Assembly: GCF_000153185.1 (NCBI RefSeq)
Contig: NZ_CH724153.1
Coordinates: forward strand, 523,097-587,096
DNA: 64,000 bases
Direction of reading: 5' to 3'
Origin: Reinekea blandensis MED297
GTDB taxonomy: Bacteria; Pseudomonadota; Gammaproteobacteria; Pseudomonadales; Natronospirillaceae
The translations under genes and the position numbers were made by a program. This document shows positions 30,001-37,478 of the stretch, piece by piece. Under the pieces are notes generated by a model. That model did not search any database. It was not told the DNA's origin and saw only the letters and a list, made by a program, of their open reading frames with translations. Position 1 is the first letter of the stretch; each line of letters opens with the position of its first letter.

Positions 30001-30658
30001 TTGTATTGCCGGTGGTGCGGCTGCCGCCCTGAGTGCTGCCGATGGTTCTGGCCGAACTGCCCGAAATGTCGAGCCAGAAGGCCGGTTCGGTCAGCAGCTC
30101 GATTTCAAACTCCGGAACATCCGCAATCATCGGGTTGTATTGGAAATTATTGGCGCCGGGGCCGGGGTTGAAGTTGCGATCAATGACTTCTTCACCGTCG
30201 GTATAGCCATCGCCATCGGAGTCGGCTTCAGTGATCAATGTACCCAACGCCGCTTCGTGGCGGTCGGTCAACCGGTCACCGTCAGTGTCGATGTCCTCAC
30301 AGGTTACAATGATGTTGTCGCTGGGCTGGTCCGGGCTCACCGTACCGTTGTCGTTCTGAATGCTGCATTGCTGATAGTCCGGGTGACTGAACACGGTAAT
30401 GGCGTAGCTGAATGCCTCCGGAAACTCTCCGGTGAAAACGTAGCTGCCGTTCTGGCTGAGTGATAAGGTGTCTTCACCGTTGAGTTGCAGCGTAATGGTT
30501 CCGTCTTGCAAGCCGGTAATGCTGCCGCCGATGGTGACGTTGCCCGGGCTGTTCTCGTTTTCGGAGTCCGCAGCGGGGTTGCACCCGATCAGAATCAGGG
30601 TACCCAATCCGATCAGGGCGGTGGTACTGAAATGGCGAAGTGTGGTCGCGATGTTCAT
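27026..30658 (-). CDS. 1210-residue lipoprotein with protective-antigen-like pore module and seven FG-GAP-like repeats
   Basis: The signal peptide ends in lipobox LIGC (Cys26), so the protein is probably outer-membrane bound. In order I see: a small beta domain with a Cys pair (about 35-115); acidic calcium loops like thrombospondin type 3 (about 120-160); a Ser/Thr/Gly-rich stretch with alternating polar and hydrophobic residues (226-264); then Trp274, TTD at 282-284 and ISVRNVG at 295-301. From memory, this order matches domains 1' and 2 of anthrax protective antigen and other binary-toxin B components. Further calcium loops (about 520-620), a beta-sandwich-like part (640-750), and seven repeats with D-x-[DN]-x-D-G-x-x-D at about 773-1205, enough for a seven-bladed propeller, follow. 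PA14 and the PA receptor domain are not seen. The ribosome site AAGGA is present. Confidence 0.75.
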   Translation of the reverse strand: MNIATTLRHFSTTALIGLGTLILIGCNPAADSENENSPGNVTIGGSITGLQDGTITLQLNGEDTLSLSQNGSYVFTGEFPEAFSYAITVFSHPDYQQCSIQNDNGTVSPDQPSDNIIVTCEDIDTDGDRLTDRHEAALGTLITEADSDGDGYTDGEEVIDRNFNPGPGANNFQYNPMIADVPEFEIELLTEPAFWLDISGSSARTIGSTQGGSRTTGNTTSQSGSHSIGAEVTIGVEASAGLFQWGGVNSNLSLSTEHTFSHSYEQMEENEDSWEAIESLETTDVVEGGGVNMAISVRNVGHVSVSLKGLRVNLSEYTLGHSGFSHVTDLAQDTLPGDCQCITLAPGAESVRIDMEKDGLDQETVQRLMKSKAVSASIGNYNIDNAYGDYLVTAEEVYAKTVKVTIDYGPNNPPTEQFFVAADSNNESSAQTSLAQILSIFDGGNNQVVLDSATGAIHSLRATSNGEWLILVEQSDDSLPETMYLNEDTYIGYEDNADLNIVKGYDVANIKLSSADNVELIFLADADSDGVLDRLESLFGTLDNTNVASPTDFDGDGLTDKEELNGWVVNKFHPNGLYAGGPTRYSDPKVADTDGDGLNDADEKAAGLDPRNPDTDGDLESDGPVDPDYVDSQNDGPMIAGPDTDNEGYLIGQFTVSDLTMWSAKLSGTVVPIDGLTSLTYAMTYPDGTVVGPIDISTLNNDVDFEFVTLVSSTLFGYGQVEFSIRAEDTSGKIFESEHTIYTYQPFSSAFVFTPWEDWFQYNPWGYVSQVYNPLTAQDIDGDGTIEFVGINSDGIRVYDPDTVDYYLVENSENFATSTGSDTLWNWDNQRFLARMTDDDVLDVIGFSEQGVWIATGSMVNNRLSLASTPVEYGNNNYASSDWNHDYKYLVDIDSDGLDDILGFSNKIIASKNDGNWSADIPSLNVMYDGGSYWANGTWGLDYQNYIRQFADINGDGYLDIVGFGRGSTVVSLAQFGDDLGAGPGSGSYQLRDRRYDIPEYAIESPLSYTAVDHPRMLADVNGDRKLDLVGFGPSGIEVSVNNMRDPIPGASPNGGEFDPENYSESWDAADTSTQIFLAKQTVGLNHINRNQGYLHVPAGNPWYTPAIHTREIVDMNEDGLNDIVIFHDNAVEVFFNTTEAPGASNVQFADAVVWSLGFKASEEIWYEQSGEVRKYRQRGVADVNNDGVMDFWGFATDGLKIEYGTRLLP

Positions 30659-30752
30659 CCTGTCTGTCCTTGCTTTTGTACTTATGGGCGGCCGCAGGTT
30701 CGGTATTAGCGACCCAATTTGGAAGGCTGGAGGCCAGTTTTATCAGGAAAAT

Positions 30753-30786
30753 GTCGTCAAAATGTCGCAAAAGTCGTCAATTGACG
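30753..30786. promoter_or_regulatory. Tandem direct repeats, candidate OmpR-type operator
   Basis: GTCGTCAA begins at 30753, a GTCGCAA variant at 30764 and GTCGTCAA again at 30773, so spacing is 11 and 9 bases. An inverted copy (TTGACG) follows at 30781. Winged-helix regulators of the OmpR/PhoB/ToxR class bind such helically phased direct repeats. The site lies 20-50 bases upstream of the regulator gene at 30806 and also faces the divergent lipoprotein gene. Confidence 0.6.
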
Positions 30787-30805
30787 GAATATTCGGGAAG
30801 GTTGT

Positions 30806-32332
30806 ATGAAGCTTGAATTGAGTTTGGAGTCCAGAAGTGCCGACATTAACGGCAAAACCGTTCGGCTGACCCGGCGTGAAACCCGCCTTTGTGAAGTTCT
30901 CGCTGCACACCCGAACCAGCTCATTGGTCGTGAGCGTCTGCTGGACACCTTATCTCAGGACGGTCTCGAGGATCTCAGCAGTCGCAGTTTGGATAACTCT
31001 GTTAGCCGGCTGCGGAAAAAACTGGGCGATTCCGGTAAGCGTCCGCAAGTGATTGAAACGCTTTATGGCGAAGGTTATCGCTGGGTTTATGACACGGCTG
31101 TTAACGTTGAGCAACCGGATAAAAACACGCTGGTTGTGCTGGACTTGTCTGCCCCCAATTTATTGGATAGACCTGTCGTTGATCGGGCGCTGCAAACACT
31201 GCAGCAACAGTTGTCTTCTCAGTTGGAATGTACTGTGAGATTGGGTCACATGGCGTCGAATGAAATCGATGTCGGTGCCGACCCAACTCATTATTACCTT
31301 GAAGCCTTGCCTCTGTCTGGTCCGGAGACGATGCAGATGGTTTTGAACATTCGTCGCCACCAGAGTGCACTGTCCGAAAACTTAGGCCAGTTTTCTGTTA
31401 CCGAACTGACTGACCAAGCAAGCCCGGTTGTCGACGCCGTCCATTCGTTTATGGTGCGGTGTGATCTATTGATGCAGACGGAAGGATTAACCGCGAACCC
31501 TCTTGACGTTGCGCTGTTTAACGTCACATCAAAGTATGAAAACGATGGACCCCAGCATCGAGTCACACAGCAGTACCTGAACAATCTGATGCACGAACAA
31601 CCGGATGACCCTCACGCGAAAGTGCTCATGGCACTGAACATGCGCAATCGAATATTAATGGGGTATGTGACTCACTATCAGAAAGCTTTAGGTGAAATGC
31701 AGTCATTGATTCAGACGGCGCTGCCGTACCTCGATAACGAAGCATTGTATCTGGCCGCCAGCGCAGAAGTGCTGTATCAGTGCGGCGACAAAACTCACGG
31801 TCGCCAGTTGGCGGAAAAAGCACACGGTCAGATGAGTCATCCAGCCGCAACGCTGAAGACGGTTGGAAAGATTCACGCCTTTGAAGGACGCTTTGATCAG
31901 GCGCTGGATTGTTATGATCAGGCCATTGCCATGATTCCAAATGGCGGTACCTACCATTACATGCTGTTAACCTTGAAAGCGATTTTGTTTAAAGCCAATC
32001 GCGAACATGACGCCTTGTCAGAAGCGTTTCAGGCCATGAAAATGCTGGAACCGAAACTGAGTAAACGGGCCATCCTCTCGTTGATGCTATATGACGGTGA
32101 GCGAAAGATGACCTTTGCTGAACGTACTTTGCTGAAGTCACTGCCGCGCCCGCTCATTGATCGTATCGTCCGGTTGACTTTTATCGGATCGGCACGCTCT
32201 TTTATGCACGAAACGCATCGTATGAACCTGATGAAACCGTTGCTCGATGCACTGTACGATCTTCGCAACTACGTCACCAATCACGAAGATATCCTGGCCA
32301 GTTTGCCAGAGTACTCAAACTTTGGTCGGTAA
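30806..32332 (+). CDS. Winged-helix transcriptional regulator with TPR-like C-terminal domain (cytoplasmic CadC/ToxR-like)
   Basis: Residues about 1-100 form an OmpR/ToxR-type winged helix (RLTRRETRLCEVLA, then SLDNSVSRLRKKLG and ETLYGEGYRW). The remaining ~400 residues are mostly helical with tandem-repeat character (AASAEVLYQCGDKTHGRQLA and GRFDQALDCYDQAIA), as in TPR sensors. I see no transmembrane helix, unlike ToxR and CadC, so the signal should be cytoplasmic. It is divergent from the 1210-residue lipoprotein gene, and direct repeats lie between them, so it probably controls that gene and itself. GGAAGG precedes the ATG. Confidence 0.85.
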   Translation: MKLELSLESRSADINGKTVRLTRRETRLCEVLAAHPNQLIGRERLLDTLSQDGLEDLSSRSLDNSVSRLRKKLGDSGKRPQVIETLYGEGYRWVYDTAVNVEQPDKNTLVVLDLSAPNLLDRPVVDRALQTLQQQLSSQLECTVRLGHMASNEIDVGADPTHYYLEALPLSGPETMQMVLNIRRHQSALSENLGQFSVTELTDQASPVVDAVHSFMVRCDLLMQTEGLTANPLDVALFNVTSKYENDGPQHRVTQQYLNNLMHEQPDDPHAKVLMALNMRNRILMGYVTHYQKALGEMQSLIQTALPYLDNEALYLAASAEVLYQCGDKTHGRQLAEKAHGQMSHPAATLKTVGKIHAFEGRFDQALDCYDQAIAMIPNGGTYHYMLLTLKAILFKANREHDALSEAFQAMKMLEPKLSKRAILSLMLYDGERKMTFAERTLLKSLPRPLIDRIVRLTFIGSARSFMHETHRMNLMKPLLDALYDLRNYVTNHEDILASLPEYSNFGR

Positions 32333-32437
32333 CCCCGCGACCGATCCGTGCTTTGAGAGTCAGAGACCCATTCGAGTATCAAAAGTATTCGCGGACGTTG
32401 CCGGAAGCACCTGACGCTTAGGTTTGCATTCTTTTCG

Positions 32438-32458
32438 GTGATAACAAATGGTTATCAC
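32438..32458. promoter_or_regulatory. Perfect inverted repeat upstream of the PobA-like gene
   Basis: Arms GTGATAAC and GTTATCAC (eight bases, perfect) flank AAATG about 90 bases before the start of the hydroxylase gene at 32549. It looks like an operator for a dimeric repressor or activator. No such regulator gene is adjacent. Confidence 0.6.
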
Positions 32459-32548
32459 TGGAATCCCATCAGACGATGGTAATCTTTCTCTTGCTAATGG
32501 TTCTGAATCGTAAATTTCAGACGAATAAAAACAAAAACGGTGAGAGTT

Positions 32549-33739
32549 ATGAGTAAACCTATGAAGACCCAGGTCGCCATTGTAGGTGGTGGTCCATCGG
32601 GTATGTTGTTATCGCTGTTATTGGCAAAAGAAGGCATTGAGAGCATCGTGATTGAACGCTCCAGCCGTGATCATGTGCTGTCCCGCATACGTGCCGGCGT
32701 ATTGGAATGGACCAGTGTCGAGCTGTTGCGACGGGCGGGTGTTGGTGAACGTATGGACCGGGAAGGGCATGTTCATGCCGGAACCCGGGTAGCTTGGCGC
32801 GGGGCCGATCATATGTTGATTGACTCGCAGAAGTGGGCCGGAAAACCCTTTATGGCCTATGGTCAGACCTACGTGACCGAAGATCTCTACGCGGCGGTCG
32901 ATAGTATTGATGGACTTGTGCTCGATGAATGTGACGACGTTGTGTTGAATGAGTTACTGGACAACCCTTATGTCACCTTTAAACGGCAGGGTGAAGAGTA
33001 CCGGGTCGATGCGCAGTTCATTGCCGGGTGCGATGGCTATCATGGTGTCAGTCGTCAGTCGATTCCCGATACCGTTCTGAAAACTTTTGAGAAAGTGTAT
33101 CCCTTCGGGTGGTTAGGTGTGATGTCAGAAACACCGCCACTGGAAGACTTGTGGTATGTGCAGCACGAGCGTGGTTTTGCACTGGCGTCACAACGTTCGC
33201 CAATGCTCAGTCGTTATTATGTTCAGTGCCCGATAACCGACAAAGTCGAGGATTGGTCAGATGAACGTTTTTGGGACGAGCTGATTACCCGCTTCCCGCC
33301 GGATATTGCCGCGCAGATTACCACCGGTCCTTCCATTGAAAAATCCATTGCGCCGCTGCGCAGCTTTGTTTCGGAACCCATGCGCTACGGTCATTTATTT
33401 TTGGCCGGGGATGCGGCACATATCGTTCCGCCGACGGGAGCAAAAGGTCTGAACCTGGCGATGTCGGATGTCTACTATCTCTGGCGCGCATTGACGCTCA
33501 AGCTGCAGACCGGCAGTGATGAACTGATTGATCGCTACTCAGCGACGGCATTGGATCGGGTATGGAAAACTGAGCGATTCAGTTGGTGGATGACCTCTCT
33601 GCTGCATGTGTTTCCTGAGCATTCAGCCTTTGATCATCGTACCCAGGCGGCAGAGCTGGACAGCATAGAAGCGTCGGAACATGCGCAAGCCTGGCTCGCC
33701 GAGCAGTATGCCGGGTTTCCGATCGAGGACTGGGGTTAA
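32549..33739 (+). CDS. 4-hydroxybenzoate 3-monooxygenase-like flavoprotein (divergent PobA paralogue)
   Basis: A 396-residue class A flavin hydroxylase. GGGPSG is the FAD site, CDGYHGVSR the DG motif, and [18 protein letters not shown] the second FAD motif. The active-site pattern of PobA is kept: RIRAG, YGQ, GFALASQR, RYYVQ and the C-terminal QYAG. It differs from the canonical copy at 52602, for example RIRAGVLEW and an MLIDSQKWAGK segment in place of the usual LSGGK region, so the substrate may be a related hydroxyaromatic acid. ATG 32549 follows GGTGAGAG. Its stop overlaps the convergent MFS gene. Confidence 0.87.
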   Translation: MSKPMKTQVAIVGGGPSGMLLSLLLAKEGIESIVIERSSRDHVLSRIRAGVLEWTSVELLRRAGVGERMDREGHVHAGTRVAWRGADHMLIDSQKWAGKPFMAYGQTYVTEDLYAAVDSIDGLVLDECDDVVLNELLDNPYVTFKRQGEEYRVDAQFIAGCDGYHGVSRQSIPDTVLKTFEKVYPFGWLGVMSETPPLEDLWYVQHERGFALASQRSPMLSRYYVQCPITDKVEDWSDERFWDELITRFPPDIAAQITTGPSIEKSIAPLRSFVSEPMRYGHLFLAGDAAHIVPPTGAKGLNLAMSDVYYLWRALTLKLQTGSDELIDRYSATALDRVWKTERFSWWMTSLLHVFPEHSAFDHRTQAAELDSIEASEHAQAWLAEQYAGFPIEDWG

Positions 33740-34920
33740 CTGCGGTAGTGCGTTCGAATCAGGATGGCACTGAACAATGCACCCAGCATCAGAACGCCGA
33801 TCAAGCTGATCGGCGTCTGATCATAAAACACAGCGGTCAAACTCGCGCCTAAGGTGCCCAAGCCCATTTGTAAGGTTCCCAGCATGGACGCCGCAAAGCC
33901 GGCAATGTGTCCTAGCGGTTGCATGGTCACCGCCGAAGCCGGTGCAAAAACATGCCCCATACCGACCAAAAACAACAACAAAAGACCATAAAGCGCCACG
34001 ACAGACAATTGAGCGCCCAGAAGCAGCGTGACGATCAGTAAGGCGGCAACCACGACGGCCAGCAGATAAAACAGACTGCCTTGATGCATGAGCTTTTCCG
34101 CAGACTGTCGGTGAATGCGAAAACGACAGACTTGGGCAGAGACCATGTAGAAGGTGACTGCCAGCGCGAACCCCCAACCGACCACGTGGGCAGGGTAGTG
34201 GTAGTAATCCACAAGAATGGACCCTAGGCCGGTCGCAATCGAGAAATAGGCAAAGAACGTAAAGGACACAACAAAAGACGCGACCAGCGCCTGACGATTG
34301 GTAAAAAACGCCAGAGCACTTTGTTTGGTTTGTACCCAGGGGTGCAGGTCTCGGTTGGGTCGATGACTTTCCGGCAGCGATGTCAGCAACAGAATCAAGC
34401 ACAGACCGCCAATGACCGCATTGAGGATCAATGGGGCTTTCCAACCAAACAGACTCACAATGAGCGTCCCCAGAATGGGTGCAATCATGGCGCCGGCCGC
34501 GAGCGACGTCACCAGAATGGCCATCAATTTGTCGAGGTCTTTGCCGTGATGGGTATCTCTTGCAACGGCACGGGCAACGACCGGCCCAACCGTGCCGGCA
34601 ACGCCCTGAACAAAGCGAATGACCAGCAGTTGCGAGATGGTGTCGGCGAATACGGTTGCGACGCTGAGCAGGGTGAAACCTGTCATGCCAATAAGAAAAA
34701 CCGGGCGACGACCAAAACGATCAGACAACAACCCCATCGGAATTTGTCCAAGGGCGTAGCCGGCCAGATACAGCCCGATTGTCAGCTGGCTCAAACCCGG
34801 ATCCGTCTGGAAGGCGAGCGTCATCGATGGAATGGCCGGAATGATACTGTCGATGGCAATCACGGACAGACTGATGGTTAAAATTAGGGTGATGTAAAAC
34901 GTCGCTGATTTGGAATGCAT
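33736..34920 (-). CDS. MFS transporter, Bcr/CflA family
   Basis: A 394-residue, 12-helix inner-membrane transporter. DSIIPAIPSM in helix 1, LIGLYLAGYALGQ and the loop motif GLLSDRFGRRPV match the Bcr/CflA drug-efflux group. ATG 34920 is chosen over the upstream frame because AGGGC lies before it and helix 1 follows directly. It is convergent with the PobA-like gene, the two stops sharing four bases. It could export toxic aromatic intermediates, but the substrate is not shown by the sequence. Confidence 0.9.
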   Translation of the reverse strand: MHSKSATFYITLILTISLSVIAIDSIIPAIPSMTLAFQTDPGLSQLTIGLYLAGYALGQIPMGLLSDRFGRRPVFLIGMTGFTLLSVATVFADTISQLLVIRFVQGVAGTVGPVVARAVARDTHHGKDLDKLMAILVTSLAAGAMIAPILGTLIVSLFGWKAPLILNAVIGGLCLILLLTSLPESHRPNRDLHPWVQTKQSALAFFTNRQALVASFVVSFTFFAYFSIATGLGSILVDYYHYPAHVVGWGFALAVTFYMVSAQVCRFRIHRQSAEKLMHQGSLFYLLAVVVAALLIVTLLLGAQLSVVALYGLLLLFLVGMGHVFAPASAVTMQPLGHIAGFAASMLGTLQMGLGTLGASLTAVFYDQTPISLIGVLMLGALFSAILIRTHYRS

Positions 34921-35260
34921 AAAGCCCTGCACAAAGTATGTGAAATACCAAAGGGGACAAATCATAAATGACCCTTGCTGACACCATTGCTGTAAAACGG
35001 AGCGTCCCAGCTGTGAAACGAATCAATCGGGCCGAATGGCGGGATGGTCGCAACAAAGGAGAATTCGGGCTTTAGCGGTGAGTGCCCGGAAATTGTCCTG
35101 CAACTACCAACAGCGATAGTTATTGCGGTCGGCTTTTGTCTGGTTTTATCGAGACAAAGCATCGGTACAATGAGCCACATTGGTATCGATCGGGTGAGCT
35201 TCAGAATATCGTTTGGTGATGCCGGTCTGAAGACGTCGTATTTCAATAGAAGGATTACAA
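34921..35260. promoter_or_regulatory. Divergent 340-base intergenic region with inverted repeat
   Basis: No gene is seen between the MFS and aldo/keto reductase genes. TTGTCT (35136-35141) and AGACAA (35152-35157) form a perfect inverted repeat with a ten-base centre. A TACAAT -10-like box is at 35166-35171, so the repeat could cover the reductase promoter. Confidence 0.4.
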
Positions 35261-36235
35261 ATGAAACTCAACGAGACAGCGCGTATTGGTTTAGGGTGTA
35301 TGAACCTTTCTCATGCCTATGGAACGCCTCCACCGGAACAAGATGCCGTAGCACTGTTGAACAGGGCTCTGGATATTGGCTACAACCATTTTGATACAGC
35401 GGCGCTTTATGGTTTTGGTGCCAATGAGTCTCTCATCGGTAAGGCCGTGTCTCATCGCCGGGATGAGTTTTTTCTCGCCAGCAAATGTGTGTTGGTACCG
35501 GATGACGCCGGTAAGCGCTCTCTGGATGGTCGGCCGGAAACCATTAAGAAAACCTGTGACGCAGCTCTGAAACGACTGAGTACCGATTATATCGATCTTT
35601 ATTACTTACATCGTTACGATAAAAATGTACCGTTGGAAGACAGTATGGGCGCGATGGCCGATCTGGTTAGTGCCGGTAAAATCGGAGCCGTGGGTCTGTC
35701 GGAGGTTTCGGCCGAAACATTGGCACGCGCACATGCTGTGCATCCGATTGCCGCCGTGCAAACTGAGTTCTCGTTGTGGACGCGCAACGCCGATATTGCC
35801 GTGATCGATAAGTGTCGTGAGCTGGGTACGACCTTTGTTGCCTTCAGTCCGGTGGCGAGAGGGTACTTGTGCGGTACTTTAACGGACGTTAACTCACTGG
35901 GTGAGCGGGATTTGCGTCGCACCATGCCGCGCTTCAGTGCCGAGAATTATCCTAAAAATCTCGAACTGTTGACCCCATTGCAGGAAGTGGCCGAGGAACT
36001 GAACGCGACCATGGCTCAGGTGGCGCTGGCCTGGGTGCTGCAACGCGATGCTCATATCGTCGCGATCCCGGGCACTACCCGTTTATCGCACTTGCAGGAT
36101 AACTTCGAAGCGACCGGGGTGACCTTGTCAGATCTTCAATGGCAACGGCTAGACAAAGCCATTAACGACCAACAGGTATACGGGCGCCGTTACAATGATG
36201 CTGCCCAGGCAGACATCGACACAGAAAACTTTTAA
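35261..36235 (+). CDS. Aldo/keto reductase
   Basis: A 324-residue TIM-barrel NADPH reductase. GLGCMNLSHAYG and DTAALYGFGANE carry the catalytic Asp and Tyr, LASKC the catalytic Lys, and YLHR the His region. VAIPGTTRLSHLQDN near the end binds the NADP phosphate. It resembles the YakC/perakine-reductase-like group that reduces aldehydes or ketones. AGAAGGA precedes ATG. It is monocistronic by its flanking signals; the role in aromatic metabolism is unproven. Confidence 0.93.
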   Translation: MKLNETARIGLGCMNLSHAYGTPPPEQDAVALLNRALDIGYNHFDTAALYGFGANESLIGKAVSHRRDEFFLASKCVLVPDDAGKRSLDGRPETIKKTCDAALKRLSTDYIDLYYLHRYDKNVPLEDSMGAMADLVSAGKIGAVGLSEVSAETLARAHAVHPIAAVQTEFSLWTRNADIAVIDKCRELGTTFVAFSPVARGYLCGTLTDVNSLGERDLRRTMPRFSAENYPKNLELLTPLQEVAEELNATMAQVALAWVLQRDAHIVAIPGTTRLSHLQDNFEATGVTLSDLQWQRLDKAINDQQVYGRRYNDAAQADIDTENF

Positions 36236-36241
36236 TTAATA

Positions 36242-36275
36242 AAAAGCCCGGCACATATCAAAGCGACGGGCTTTT
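36242..36275. terminator. Bidirectional terminator between aldo/keto reductase and ligJ
   Basis: AAAAGCCCG and CGGGCTTTT are perfect nine-base arms with A/T-rich outer ends in both directions. It separates two convergent genes. Confidence 0.8.
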
Positions 36276-36316
36276 GTCGTTTCCAGAAAGTGTCGATTTG
36301 CATCGACACCGATCGC

Positions 36317-37330
36317 TCAGTCTGTCTTCAATCGACTGAATACGCGACGGGCATTGCCTTCGAAGATCATGGCTTTCTCTTCGGCGTTCAGAGCTGTGTT
36401 GTTATCGATGTAGCGTTTGGTATCGTCAAAGTTGTGTCCGGTTTCCGGGTCAATACCGCGCACCGCACCAATCATTTCGGAAGCAAACAGAATATTTTGG
36501 GTTGGTACAATGTCGAGTAACAGGTCAATGCCACGTTGATGATACACACAGGTATCAAAATATATATTCTTTAACGCAGACTCTTCCAATGGGGCGTATC
36601 CCTGGTCCTGCATGAGACCACGGAAACGTCCCCAGTGGTAGGGCACAGCACCGCCGCCATGTGGAATGATAATTTTAAGTGACGGGAAGTCTTTGAACAC
36701 ATCGGACATGATCAACTGTTGAAAGCCGGTGGTGTCAGCACCCAGATAGTGTGAGCCTGTGGTGTGAAAGCAATCATTACAGGCGGCACTCACATGGATC
36801 ATTGCCGGAATGTCGTACTCCACCATTTTTTCATAGATTGGGTAAAACGCGCGATCAGCTAATGAGGTGTCCTTCCAGTAACCGCCGGATGGATCCGGAT
36901 TCAGGTTGATACCGATGAATCCCATCTGTTCGACTGTGCGTACGATTTCCGGGACGGATTTTGCCGGGTCGACGCCCGGCGATTGAGGTAGCTGGGCAAC
37001 CGGCGCAAAGTTCTTCGGAAACAGGTCACACACCCGCCGGATTAAATCGTTCTGGTGTTCAGTCCAGAACTGACTGGTGTACTCGTTGCCAATGTGATGT
37101 CCCATCCAGCTGGCGCGTGGTGAAAAGATGGTGAGGTCGGTACCCCGTTCGCGCTGCATTTTCAGCTGGTTGTTTTCAATGCTTTCCCGGATTTCATCGT
37201 CAGAAACGACTACCTGACCTTTCTCGCCCTTGAATGAAGGGTCTTTTGCGACTGCGGCTTTCTGCGCGTTGCGATAGTCTTCAACGCCTTTTGGTGTTGT
37301 TGTGTAGTGACCATGACAATCAATAATCAT
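36317..37330 (-). CDS. ligJ: 4-oxalomesaconate hydratase
   Basis: A 337-residue amidohydrolase-superfamily enzyme. IIDCHGHYTT, SPRASWMGHHIG, GINLNPDPSGG, HTTGSHYLGADT, IPHGGGAVPYHWGR and FASEMIGAVRGIDP match LigJ of the protocatechuate 4,5-cleavage pathway closely as I remember it. It hydrates 4-oxalomesaconate to 4-carboxy-4-hydroxy-2-oxoadipate in the cytoplasm. It lies apart from the main lower-pathway operon, downstream of the double-HTH LysR gene on the same strand with a 148-base gap. The gap holds no gene, only a small CAGGC/GCCTG hairpin. Confidence 0.92.
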   Translation of the reverse strand: MIIDCHGHYTTTPKGVEDYRNAQKAAVAKDPSFKGEKGQVVVSDDEIRESIENNQLKMQRERGTDLTIFSPRASWMGHHIGNEYTSQFWTEHQNDLIRRVCDLFPKNFAPVAQLPQSPGVDPAKSVPEIVRTVEQMGFIGINLNPDPSGGYWKDTSLADRAFYPIYEKMVEYDIPAMIHVSAACNDCFHTTGSHYLGADTTGFQQLIMSDVFKDFPSLKIIIPHGGGAVPYHWGRFRGLMQDQGYAPLEESALKNIYFDTCVYHQRGIDLLLDIVPTQNILFASEMIGAVRGIDPETGHNFDDTKRYIDNNTALNAEEKAMIFEGNARRVFSRLKTD

Positions 37331-37478
37331 TTTTGTAACCCCAATCGTATCGATTTTTATTGTTCAGCGAGTATTGAGGATCGGGGCGGAGGCGGCTATT
37401 TAGTTCTTTTTAATTTGATATTAGTTTTTGTTATATGTGACCAGGCTTGGCCTGAGATAAGATCCTTAAAGTGCCTGG

